Part shown: piece by piece, positions 34,491 to 41,814 of the stretch | Layout of the letters: the number at the start of each line of letters is the position of its first letter | How positions within the stretch are numbered: the first letter of the stretch is position 1 | NCBI RefSeq assembly: GCF_002224125.1 | Contig: NZ_NCSM01000014.1 | Coordinates: 723,452-787,451, forward strand | DNA length: 64,000 nt | Direction: 5' to 3' | DNA from: Streptomyces sp. NBS 14/10 | GTDB taxonomy: Bacteria; Actinomycetota; Actinomycetes; Streptomycetales; Streptomycetaceae | Position numbers and translations under genes: made by a program | Notes under the pieces: generated by a model | Databases searched by the model: none | What the model was told of the DNA's origin: nothing | What the model saw: the letters and a program-made list of their open reading frames with translations, nothing else

Positions 34491-35243
34491 TTGACATCCC
34501 CAAGGGCGTCGCGCGTCGTCGGCCGCGATCCGCTGCCCGCCGCCGTGGCCGGAGCGTGGCCGCCCGGCGCGCCCGAGACCTGGCTGCTCAGCGTCTCCCG
34601 GTACGTCTCCGCCATGGACCAGGGCGCGCCCGGCAAGATCCTCGACGCCGAGGAGCGGGAGCGCGCCGCGAAGTTCGTACGGACGGAGGACCAGCAGCGG
34701 TACACGGCCGCGCATATGGGCCTGCGGGAACTGCTCGGCGCCTACCTGGACATGGAGCCCGCGGCGGTCCCGTTCACCCGGGAGGACTGCCCCGGCTGCG
34801 GCGGGCCGCACGGCCGCCCCGCCGTGGTCGGCATGCCGCTGCACTTCAACATGTCGCACGCCGGCGATCTGGTGCTGTTCGCCTTCGCGGGCTCGCCGAT
34901 CGGCGCCGATGTGGAGAAGGTGCAGCCCGTCTCCGTCGTGGACCAGGTCGCCCAGAGCCTGCACCCCACCGAGCGCGCCGAACTGGCCGCGCTCGCCGCC
35001 GCCGACCGCCCCGCCGCCTTCGCGCGCTGCTGGACGCGTAAGGAGGCGTATCTCAAGGGCATCGGCACCGGCCTGTCCCAGGACCCGGCGATCGCTTACG
35101 TCGGCACGGGCGAGCGGTCGGTGCCGGTCGGCCCCTGGACGCTGACCGACCTCCCCACCGACCACCTCGCCGCGGCCACCGCCGACTCTGCCGCAGGACC
35201 TGGGTATGCCGCGGCGTACGCGCTGCTGGAGCAGGCTTCCTAG
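34491..35243 (+). CDS. 4'-phosphopantetheinyl transferase (Sfp-type)
   Basis: Transfers phosphopantetheine from CoA to a serine of acyl- or peptidyl-carrier proteins, priming polyketide, peptide or fatty-acid synthases. The 250-residue pseudo-dimeric form has FNMSHAGDLVLFA, the Mg-binding IGADVEKV (Asp140, Glu142) and WTRKEAYLKGIGTGLS (181-196). The N-terminal half keeps a CPGCGGPHGRP segment typical of streptomycete Sfp-like enzymes. TTG start with GGAGGAG seven bases upstream. No synthase gene is in the window, so its carrier protein is elsewhere. Confidence 0.92.
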   Translation: MTSPRASRVVGRDPLPAAVAGAWPPGAPETWLLSVSRYVSAMDQGAPGKILDAEERERAAKFVRTEDQQRYTAAHMGLRELLGAYLDMEPAAVPFTREDCPGCGGPHGRPAVVGMPLHFNMSHAGDLVLFAFAGSPIGADVEKVQPVSVVDQVAQSLHPTERAELAALAAADRPAAFARCWTRKEAYLKGIGTGLSQDPAIAYVGTGERSVPVGPWTLTDLPTDHLAAATADSAAGPGYAAAYALLEQAS

Positions 35244-35286
35244 GGTTTGCTGGACGGGCAGCGGCCCGACGGGCTTAGATGTGCGG

Positions 35287-35832
35287 ATGCCCGAGACGCC
35301 GTACGTAGCCGCGGGACCCCGCGTGGCCATCCGCCACACCGAGCGGACCGACCGCGCGGAGTTCACCCGGCTCGCCCGCACCAGCGCCGCCCTCCACCAC
35401 CCGTGGCTGACCGCGCCTTCCACGGACGAAGCCTTCGACACCTTTATGACGAAGCTGGAGCGGGACGACCACGAGGGGTTCCTGGTCTGCCTGCCCGAGA
35501 CCGGCGCGATCGTCGGTTTCATCAACGTCAACAGCATCGTCCGCGGCGCCTTCCAGGGCGGCACCATCGGCTACGGGGCCTTCGCGCCCCACGCCGGGCA
35601 CGGCTACGTCTCCGAAGCGCTCGGGCTCGTGCTGGGCTACGCCTTCGGGCCGCTCGGGCTGCACCGCATCGAGGTCAACATCCAGCCCGGCAACGAGGGG
35701 TCGCTGGCGCTGGTGAAGCGGTACGGCTTCCGGCTCGAGGGCTTCTCGCCCGACTACCTCTACATCGAGGGCGCGTGGCGCGACCACGAGCGCTACGCCA
35801 TCACCAGCGACATGTTCAAGGCGCAGGGCTGA
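35287..35832 (+). CDS. RimJ/RimL-type GNAT acetyltransferase
   Basis: 181 residues. Acetyl-CoA-dependent, with RHTERTDRAEFTRLARTS at the N-terminus, the central GGTIGYGAFAPHAGHGYVSEALGLVLGYAF containing the acetyl-CoA loop (HAGHGY), and LHRIEVNIQPGNEGSLALVKRYGFRLEG, a hallmark of ribosomal-protein or Ser/Thr N-acetyltransferases. ATG at 35287; a GTG two codons earlier is possible. Ends 93 bp before the DUF5107 gene. Acceptor unknown. Confidence 0.88.
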   Translation: MPETPYVAAGPRVAIRHTERTDRAEFTRLARTSAALHHPWLTAPSTDEAFDTFMTKLERDDHEGFLVCLPETGAIVGFINVNSIVRGAFQGGTIGYGAFAPHAGHGYVSEALGLVLGYAFGPLGLHRIEVNIQPGNEGSLALVKRYGFRLEGFSPDYLYIEGAWRDHERYAITSDMFKAQG

Positions 35833-35925
35833 CGCTCTGTTCAGGTCGGCCGCGCCGTTGTTCCATGGTCACCTGAGGGTCGCCGCAGCCGGAGGCGGCC
35901 CGAGGCAGTCGGAGTGAGGCAGCCT

Positions 35926-38079
35926 GTGGCCACGAGTCTGCGACGTACCACCCTGACCCTTCCCACCGCCCCGCTCGGGCCCGAGAACCCCCTGCCCGCG
36001 CTGCGGCTCCCGCGCGAGGTGCACCACATCGACGAGCCCACGCGCGCCACACTGCCCGCCGACATGGCCCGCCAGGCCGCGTACGAGCCGCTGAGCTCGG
36101 TACTGCCGGTGCGGCTGCGCGACGGGTACGGGCGCGGGCGGGCGCCCGCCGGGCTCGACGCCCTCGTCCTCGAGAACGACCGGCTGCGGGCCACCGTGCT
36201 GCCCGGCCTCGGCGGCCGGGTGCACTCCCTCCACCACAAGCCGACCGGCCGTGAACTCCTCTACCGCAACCCGGTGCTGCAGCCCGCCGACTTCGGCCTC
36301 AGCGGCGCCTGGTTCTCCGGCGGCATCGAGTGGAACATCGGCGCCACCGGCCACACCACCCTGGCCTGCGCCCCGCTGCACGCCGCCCGCGTCCCCGCGC
36401 CCGACGGCGGCGAGATGGTGCGGCTGTGGGAGTGGGAGCGGCTGCGCGACCTGCCCTTCCAGGTCGACCTGTGGCTGCCCGAGGACTCCGACTTCCTGTA
36501 CGTGGGGGTACGGATCCGCAACCCGCACCACCAGCCCGCGCCCGTCTACTGGTGGTCCAACATCGCCGTCCCGGAGGCGGCGGGCACCCGCGTCCTCGCC
36601 CCCGCCGACGGTGCCTGGCACTTCGGCTACAGCCGCACCCTGCGCCACGTCCCCGTCCCCGAGTGGGACGGCACCGACCGTACGTACCCGCTGCACGGCG
36701 ACTACCCCGCCGACTACTTCTACGACCTGCCCGCGGACGTGCGCCCCTGGATCGCCTCGCTCGACCAGGAGGGCCATGGCCTCGTCCAGACCTCCACCGA
36801 CCAGCTGCGCGGCCGCAAGCTCTTCCTGTGGGGCGCGGGGCCCGGTGGTCGGCGCTGGCAGCGGTGGCTGACCGAGCCCGGCACCCCGGGCTACGCCGAG
36901 ATCCAGGCCGGGCTCGCCCGCACCCAGCTGGAGCACGTGCGGCTGGAGGCGGGGGAGGAGTTCGCCTGGCTGGAGGCGTACGGACCGCTGTCCACCGATC
37001 CGGCGGCGGTCCATGGCGACAACTGGGCGGCGGCCCGGCGCGAGGTCGAGACCCGGCTCGAGTCCGCCGCGCCACGCGCCGCGGTGACGGCGGCCTACGC
37101 CGCCTGGCGCCCGTACGCCGACGCCGAACCCGGGGAGCGGCTGGCCACCGGCTCCGGCTGGGGCGCGCTCGAGGTGGAGCGCGCCGGCTACCGGCTGCCC
37201 GGCACCCCCTTCCACCCGGACACCCTCGGCGAGCCCCAGGAACCGTGGCGCCGCCTGCTGCGCACCGGCGCGTTTCCGGCCTGGGCGGCGGGTGAACCCC
37301 CGGCCGACCCCGGCTGCTCCCTGACCGCCCCGGCCTGGCGCGACCTCCTGGAGTCGGCGCCCTCGACGGCCGCCGCCGAGTACCACCTGGGCGTGGCCCA
37401 GTGGCACGCGGGCGACCGCGCCCAGGCCACCCGCAGCTGGGAACGGTCGCTGCGGTGTACGGAGACTCCGTGGGCGCTGCGCTGCCTGGCCGTCGCCGAC
37501 ACTGCTGCCGGCCATCCGGCGCGTGCCGCGGATCGGCTGCTGCGGGCGATGGGCTTGATCCTCGCCGGGGACCGGGACCGGGACCGGGACCGGGATCGGG
37601 ACCGGGCTCCGGAGCTTGCGGGAGCCCTGGATGCGCGGGTGGCCGTCGGGCGCGCGCCTGGCGGCGGGGCGGCGCTCGCGGATCCGGTCGTAACGGATCC
37701 CGCCGCGACGGAGGCCGCCGAGGTCGCGTTCGCGCGCGAGGCGGTGGCCGCGCTGCTCGCGGTGGGGCGTGCCGAGGAGGCGCGTACGGTGCTGGACGGG
37801 CTGCGCCCCGCCGTCCGTGAGCGTGGTCGCTTCCGGCTGCTCATGGCCCAGGTGCTGCTGGCCCAGGGCGATGCCGTGGCCGCGCGGGCGATCTTCGACA
37901 AGGGCTTCGAGGTGGCGGATCTGCGGGAGGGCGACGAGACCCTCAGCGACACCTGGTACGCGATCGCGGAGCGGATCGTCGCGGGCGGCGGGGAGCCCGT
38001 GACCGACGACGTACGGGAGCGGGCGCGCGCCGAGCACCCGCTCCCGGAGCGGTACGAGTTCCGGATGCGGCCCGCGTAA
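35926..38079 (+). CDS. DUF5107 protein with C-terminal TPR region
   Basis: A 717-residue cytosolic protein. The first ~370 residues form a galactose-mutarotase-like beta-sandwich (DUF5107: LRATVLPGLGGRVHSLHHKPTGRELLYRNPVLQPADFG, WFSGGIEWNIGATGHTTLA, PVYWWSNIAVPE). The rest is helical with TPR-like units (AAEYHLGVAQWHAGDRAQATRSWERSL). Relatives are associated with sugar catabolism. Codons for a (DR)n stretch near residue 555 come from GGGACC repeats, a short microsatellite. I prefer the GTG at 35926, which is preceded by GGAGTGAGG; a GTG four codons earlier is an alternative. Enzymatic activity is not established. Confidence 0.8.
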   Translation: MATSLRRTTLTLPTAPLGPENPLPALRLPREVHHIDEPTRATLPADMARQAAYEPLSSVLPVRLRDGYGRGRAPAGLDALVLENDRLRATVLPGLGGRVHSLHHKPTGRELLYRNPVLQPADFGLSGAWFSGGIEWNIGATGHTTLACAPLHAARVPAPDGGEMVRLWEWERLRDLPFQVDLWLPEDSDFLYVGVRIRNPHHQPAPVYWWSNIAVPEAAGTRVLAPADGAWHFGYSRTLRHVPVPEWDGTDRTYPLHGDYPADYFYDLPADVRPWIASLDQEGHGLVQTSTDQLRGRKLFLWGAGPGGRRWQRWLTEPGTPGYAEIQAGLARTQLEHVRLEAGEEFAWLEAYGPLSTDPAAVHGDNWAAARREVETRLESAAPRAAVTAAYAAWRPYADAEPGERLATGSGWGALEVERAGYRLPGTPFHPDTLGEPQEPWRRLLRTGAFPAWAAGEPPADPGCSLTAPAWRDLLESAPSTAAAEYHLGVAQWHAGDRAQATRSWERSLRCTETPWALRCLAVADTAAGHPARAADRLLRAMGLILAGDRDRDRDRDRDRAPELAGALDARVAVGRAPGGGAALADPVVTDPAATEAAEVAFAREAVAALLAVGRAEEARTVLDGLRPAVRERGRFRLLMAQVLLAQGDAVAARAIFDKGFEVADLREGDETLSDTWYAIAERIVAGGGEPVTDDVRERARAEHPLPERYEFRMRPA

Positions 38080-38088
38080 CCGGGGCCG

Positions 38089-38448
38089 TCAGGCGGCCTG
38101 TCCCGGATTGCGGTCGACGTACTCGAAGACCGAGCCGTCGGGGTGACGGGCCACCAGGTTGCGGCCGATCGGGGTGGGCAGCGGACCGGCGATGATCTCC
38201 GCGCCCACCGCCTTCAGATCGGCCACCGCCTCGTCCACGTCCGTCACCGCGAGCGTCGCCGTGACCTTGCGGAGAATGGACAGCTCCGCCTCGGGACCGC
38301 TCATCAGGAAGAAGCAGCCGACGGCCGCCACCGCGACACCCCCGCGCTGGAAGCGCAGCGCCTCGGCGCCGGTCAGCCGTTCGTACACGGCGATCGCCGC
38401 GTCCAGATCATTGACGCACACCCGTAGCGAGGTCCCGAGAATGTCCAT
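38089..38448 (-). CDS. VOC-superfamily (glyoxalase-like) protein
   Basis: 119 residues with two beta-alpha-beta-beta-beta modules (LRVCVNDLDAAIAVYERLTG and ATLAVTDVDEAVADLKAVGAEII, ending HPDGSVFEYVD). Members bind metal or small ligands and act as isomerases, dioxygenases or resistance proteins. The terminal VFEY glutamate is kept, but the N-module metal His is not obvious. ATG at 38448; twelve more in-frame codons upstream look non-coding. Converges with DUF5107 with 9 bp between stops. Confidence 0.8.
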   Translation of the reverse strand: MDILGTSLRVCVNDLDAAIAVYERLTGAEALRFQRGGVAVAAVGCFFLMSGPEAELSILRKVTATLAVTDVDEAVADLKAVGAEIIAGPLPTPIGRNLVARHPDGSVFEYVDRNPGQAA

Positions 38449-38529
38449 GCGGGCGAGCCTAGTTGACGAGGTGCCGGGCGTCATACGTGGCGTGAGCCCG
38501 CGCGCCGTGCGTGGTAGGGGCGTGGTACG

Positions 38530-39357
38530 TCAGACGCGGCAGATGAGTTCACCGTGCAGGACGGTGAACCAGCCGTCCTCCGCCGCGCCCCACTCCCGCC
38601 ACGCGTCCGCGATCCGCCGCAGCCCGTCCTGCGTGGCGTGGCCGGCCTCCACCGCCCGCTGGGCGTACGACGAGGCGACGGTGCGGTCGGCCCACAGGCC
38701 GCTCCACCACGCCCGCTCGGCGGCCGTGGCGTAACACCATGTCCCCGCGGTCGCGGTGATGTCGGTGAAGCCCGCTCGGCGGGCCCAGGACAGCAGCCTG
38801 CGGCCGGCGTCCGGTTCGCCGCCGTTGGCGCGGGCCACCCGCTGGTAGAGGGCCGCCCAGTCGTCCAGGCCGGGGACGGCCGGGTACCACGTCATGGCGG
38901 AGTAGTCGGAGTCGCGCACCGCCACGATGCCGCCCGGTTTGCACACCCGGCGCATCTCGCGCAGCGCGGCCACCGGGTCGCCGAGGTGCTGGAGCACCTG
39001 ATGGGCGTGGACGACGCAGAACGAATCGTCGGGGTAGTCCAGCTTGTGGACGTCACCGACCGCGAAGTGGGCATTGGACACCCCGCGCTCCGCGGCCACC
39101 GACCGGGCCTGCTCCAGGACGCCGGGCGCGGTGTCCACCCCGATGACCTCGCCCTGGGGGACCAGCTCGGCCAGGTCGGCGGTGATGGTGCCGGGGCCGC
39201 AGCCGATGTCCAGGATCCGCATATGGGGCTTGAGCAGGCCGGTCAGATACGCGGCGGAGTTGGCGGCGGTGCGCCAGGTGTGTGAGCGCAGCACCGACTC
39301 GTGGTGTCCATGTGTGTAGACGGCGGTGGCGGTGGCTGGGCTGGCGTCGTCGGGCAT
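38530..39357 (-). CDS. UbiE-like SAM-dependent methyltransferase
   Basis: 275 residues. Motif I is ILDIGCGPGTITADLAELVP, followed by GEVIGVDTAPGVLEQARSVA (motif II), AHFAVGDVHKLDYPDDSFCVVHAHQVLQHL (motif III) and RRVCKPGGIVAVRDSDYSAMTWYP (motif IV), a complete set for a small-molecule methyltransferase close to UbiE. ATG at 39357 with AAGGGGAG upstream. The upstream DNA has TCTCG-TATCG-CGAGA (about 39413-39427), a small dyad that may be an operator. Acceptor unknown. Confidence 0.9.
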   Translation of the reverse strand: MPDDASPATATAVYTHGHHESVLRSHTWRTAANSAAYLTGLLKPHMRILDIGCGPGTITADLAELVPQGEVIGVDTAPGVLEQARSVAAERGVSNAHFAVGDVHKLDYPDDSFCVVHAHQVLQHLGDPVAALREMRRVCKPGGIVAVRDSDYSAMTWYPAVPGLDDWAALYQRVARANGGEPDAGRRLLSWARRAGFTDITATAGTWCYATAAERAWWSGLWADRTVASSYAQRAVEAGHATQDGLRRIADAWREWGAAEDGWFTVLHGELICRV

Positions 39358-39468
39358 GGCTCGGCTCCCCTTCGAGACGACCTGATGGACTGTCGCCACC
39401 GTACGCCGCCATCTCGTATCGCGAGAGAGGCGTCTCATTATTCGGTCGAAGGGGATGTGTCCCGGGCC

Positions 39469-39852
39469 CTACGTCCTGGTGCGCAGGCCAAGACCGGAGA
39501 CGACCTCCTGCACCGTGCGGTACGTGCGGTCGTCGGGCAGCTGCGCCACCAGCTCGGTCAGCCGGTCCGGGGCGTGCGCCTCGTGCAGGGCGTGCAGCAG
39601 GGCCCCGCGCTTGGCCGGGAACGGGGTGCGCCCCACATGGCGGGCCAGTTCGAACCGCAGCGCCTCGGACTCGCCGATGCCACCGATGGGTGGCACCGGT
39701 CCCGTGGTGACCGCGGGGTCGTCGTCGGCGCCGGGCTCGGGGTCGTGCCACTCGTCGACGCGGGTGGGGCGGCCCGAGCGCATCAGCTCCTGAAGCTCGT
39801 GCTTCAACTCGTCGTCCTTGTGGGCGCTCATTCGGTTGCTGCCTCGTTGCAT
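39469..39852 (-). CDS. DUF2795-type stress-associated protein
   Basis: 127 residues. The charged N-terminus QRGSNRMSAHKDDELKHELQELMRSG and the DEWHDPEPGADDDP motif are characteristic of streptomycete DUF2795 proteins; the C-terminal half (ALRFELARHVGRTPFPAKRGALLHALHEAHAPDRLTELVAQLPDDRTYRTVQEVVSGLGL) is the DUF2795 helical domain. I use the ATG at 39852 because relatives begin with the same M-x-RGS tail and GGCGAGGA precedes it. A near-perfect SigB-type promoter lies 37 bp upstream. Function unknown. Confidence 0.87.
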   Translation of the reverse strand: MQRGSNRMSAHKDDELKHELQELMRSGRPTRVDEWHDPEPGADDDPAVTTGPVPPIGGIGESEALRFELARHVGRTPFPAKRGALLHALHEAHAPDRLTELVAQLPDDRTYRTVQEVVSGLGLRTRT

Positions 39853-39888
39853 GGCATCGTCCTCGCCTTCGCTTCTGGTCCTCCCCGC

Positions 39889-39913
39889 GTACCCTCCCCG
39901 CGGCCAACGACAC
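39889..39913 (-). promoter_or_regulatory. SigB-type promoter for the DUF2795 gene
   Basis: Read leftward: GTGT (39913-39910), 15-bp spacer, GGGTAC (39894-39889). This fits the streptomycete SigB-type consensus GNNT-N14-16-GGGTAC/T exactly. The predicted start of transcription is near 39881, leaving a ~29-nt leader that includes the SD GGCGAGGA. Confidence 0.65.
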
Positions 39914-39978
39914 GACGTTTGACCGCACCCGGGGGAGGGGACTCAGTGATCGGCCGAGCGGCCATTGGGAGTGAGGAG

Positions 39979-40020
39979 CGGCATCGGGCGCGGGAGTTCA
40001 GGGGTCCGCGCCCGATGCCG
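39979..40020. terminator. Strong 15-bp hairpin between divergent stress genes
   Basis: CGGCATCGGGCGCGG (39979-39993) and CCGCGCCCGATGCCG (40006-40020) are perfect reverse complements with a 12-nt loop. The stem is terminator-strength but lies between divergent genes and touches the -35 region of the SDR promoter. It may insulate the two promoters, or end an unannotated transcript. No clear T-run follows. Confidence 0.55.
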
Positions 40021-40046
40021 TGTTAGGCCGTCCGGGGCAGGGGTAC
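40020..40046 (+). promoter_or_regulatory. SigB-like promoter directly before the SDR start codon
   Basis: GTGT (40020-40023), 17-bp spacer, GGGTAC (40041-40046). The -10 is perfect, the spacer one base longer than the usual 14-16. Its last base is only 10 nt before the ATG at 40057, so the transcript would start at or within a few bases of the start codon. That fits the absence of an SD. Confidence 0.5.
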
Positions 40047-40056
40047 CTGTCGTTAT

Positions 40057-41106
40057 ATGACCAATAAGCCGATAAATCCCGTGCGTCATCGGCCCAAGGT
40101 CGTGGTGGTGACCGGCGCCAGCGCCGGCGTGGGGCGGGCCACGGCCCGTGCCTTCGCGGACCGCGGTGACCGGGTGGCCCTGCTGGCCCGTGGCGGCGCC
40201 GGGCTCGCCGCCGCCGCCGAGGACGTGGTCCGGAGCGGCGGAGAGGCGCTGGTCGTGCCGCTCGACATCGCCGACCACAAGTCGGTGGACGAGGCCGCGG
40301 TGCAGGTCGAGGAGGAGTTCGGGCCCATCGACATCTGGGTGAACAACGCCTTCGCGGCCGTGTTCGCGCCCTTCACCGAGATCGGCCCGGAAGAGTTCCG
40401 GCGGATCACCGACGTCTGCTACCTGGGCTTTGTGAACGGCACCCGCGCCGCCCTGCGCCATATGCTGCCCCGCGACCGGGGCGCCGTCGTCCAGGTCGGA
40501 TCCGCGCTCGCCTACCGCGGGATCCCGCTGCAGTCCGCCTACTGCGGCGCCAAACACGCCATCCAGGGCTGGCACGAGTCCCTGCGCTGCGAGCTGCTGC
40601 ACCGCCGCAGCCGGGTGCGGGTGACGATGGTGCAGCTCCCGGCGGTCAACACGCCGCAGTTCGACTGGTTGCTGACCCGCCTGCCGCACAAGGCCCAGCC
40701 CCTGCCGCCCATCTACCAGCCCGAGGTCGCCGCCCGCACCGTACGGTACGCGGCCGACCACCCGCGGCGCCGGGAGTACTGGGTCGGTGGCGGCACCACC
40801 GCCACCCTGCTGGCCAACAAGGTCGTCCCCGGCCTGCTGGACCGCTACCTGGCTCGCACCGGCTTCGACGGCCAGCAGCGCCCAGATCCCGCCGACCCGA
40901 GCGCCCCGGGCAACCTGTGGCTGCCCGCGGACGGCTCCGACGGCCGTGACTTCGGCGCGCACGGCAGCTTCGACGACCGGACGGCGCGCCATGTGGTGCA
41001 GCCCTGGCTCGCCCGCCACCGTCCCGGCCTCGTCCTCACGGCCGCCGCCGTGGCCGCCGGGGCCTGCGGCGCGCTCGCCGCCACCCGACTGCGCGAGAGG
41101 AAGTGA
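40057..41106 (+). CDS. Extended SDR oxidoreductase with C-terminal membrane anchor
   Basis: 349 residues. The SDR core (1-~260) has TGASAGVG (19-26), NNAF in place of NNAG (INIWVNNAFAAVFAPF-like segment), and the active-site YCGAK. A C-terminal extension ends in a hydrophobic segment (LVLTAAAVAAGACGALAATRL) followed by RERK, so the enzyme is probably tethered to the membrane. This SDR subtype is common in actinomycete stress loci. The next gene starts 5 bp after the stop. No SD precedes the ATG. Substrate unknown. Confidence 0.88.
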   Translation: MTNKPINPVRHRPKVVVVTGASAGVGRATARAFADRGDRVALLARGGAGLAAAAEDVVRSGGEALVVPLDIADHKSVDEAAVQVEEEFGPIDIWVNNAFAAVFAPFTEIGPEEFRRITDVCYLGFVNGTRAALRHMLPRDRGAVVQVGSALAYRGIPLQSAYCGAKHAIQGWHESLRCELLHRRSRVRVTMVQLPAVNTPQFDWLLTRLPHKAQPLPPIYQPEVAARTVRYAADHPRRREYWVGGGTTATLLANKVVPGLLDRYLARTGFDGQQRPDPADPSAPGNLWLPADGSDGRDFGAHGSFDDRTARHVVQPWLARHRPGLVLTAAAVAAGACGALAATRLRERK

Positions 41107-41110
41107 CGCC

Positions 41111-41737
41111 ATGGCTGACCAGGAACGGGATCGGGAACGGGAGCGACAGGCTGAGCGGTCCGGCCGCGGCAATCCGCTGCTCGCCAGGCACGGTGAGGCG
41201 CTGGATCTCTTCACCGAGCGGGTGCACGCCATCCGGCCGGACCAGTGGGACGACCCGACGCCGTGCAGCGAGTGGACCGTACGCGATCTGGTCAACCATC
41301 TGGCGGTCGAGCAGATGTGGGTGCCGCCGCTGGTACGGGAGGGCCGGACGATCGCCGAGCAGGGCGACAGCTTCGAGGGCGATCTGCTGGGCGATGACCC
41401 CGTCGCCGCCTGGGACAAGGCGGCCACCGCGGCCCGCGAGGCGTTCACCGCCCCGGGGGCCCTGGAGCGGACGGTCGAGCTCTCCTACGGTGAGAGCCCC
41501 GCCGCGGAGTACTGCGCGGAGATCACGATCGACGCCGCGGTCCATGCGTGGGATCTGGCCCGGGCCATCGGGGCGGACGAGCGGATCCCGAAGCCGCTGG
41601 TCGACTTCTCGGTGCGGGCGGTGGCGCCGTACGCGGCGGAGCTGGAGAAGAGCGGGATGTTCGCCGCGGCCGTCGAGCCCCCGTCGGGGGCCGACGCCCA
41701 GACCAGGCTGCTCGCGCTCCTCGGCCGCGAGACCTGA
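41111..41737 (+). CDS. TIGR03086-type metal-binding protein (DinB/MDMPI-like)
   Basis: 208 residues. The helical bundle has HGEALDLFTERVHAIRPDQWDDPTPCSEWTVRDLVNHLAVEQMWV (family signature; His in LVNHL) and later TIDAAVHAWDLARAIGADERI, which together place the three metal ligands of the DinB/mycothiol-dependent isomerase fold. An N-terminal Arg/Glu-rich stretch precedes the domain. ATG at 41111, with AGGAAG inside the end of the SDR gene, so they form one operon. May use mycothiol; substrate unknown. Confidence 0.87.
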   Translation: MADQERDRERERQAERSGRGNPLLARHGEALDLFTERVHAIRPDQWDDPTPCSEWTVRDLVNHLAVEQMWVPPLVREGRTIAEQGDSFEGDLLGDDPVAAWDKAATAAREAFTAPGALERTVELSYGESPAAEYCAEITIDAAVHAWDLARAIGADERIPKPLVDFSVRAVAPYAAELEKSGMFAAAVEPPSGADAQTRLLALLGRET

Positions 41738-41752
41738 GAACACGCGGGAATT

Positions 41753-41795
41753 ACGGAACGGGTACCGCGCCTCGTCGGCGCGGTGCCCGTTCCGT
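41753..41795. terminator. Bidirectional terminator hairpin between TIGR03086 gene and catalase
   Basis: ACGGAACGGGTACCGCGC pairs with GCGCGGTGCCCGTTCCGT around a short CTCGTCG loop (one G-T pair, otherwise complete). It lies 16 bp past the TIGR03086 stop and 20 bp before the catalase stop, the expected spot for a shared terminator of convergent genes. Confidence 0.75.
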
Positions 41796-41814
41796 GTCCG
41801 TGTGATGTGTTGTG

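Noticed and set aside
37575..37620. GGGACC hexamer repeats in the DUF5107 gene as a possible regulatory array
   Set aside because: They are in frame and encode a short (DR)n stretch; a coding microsatellite is sufficient explanation.
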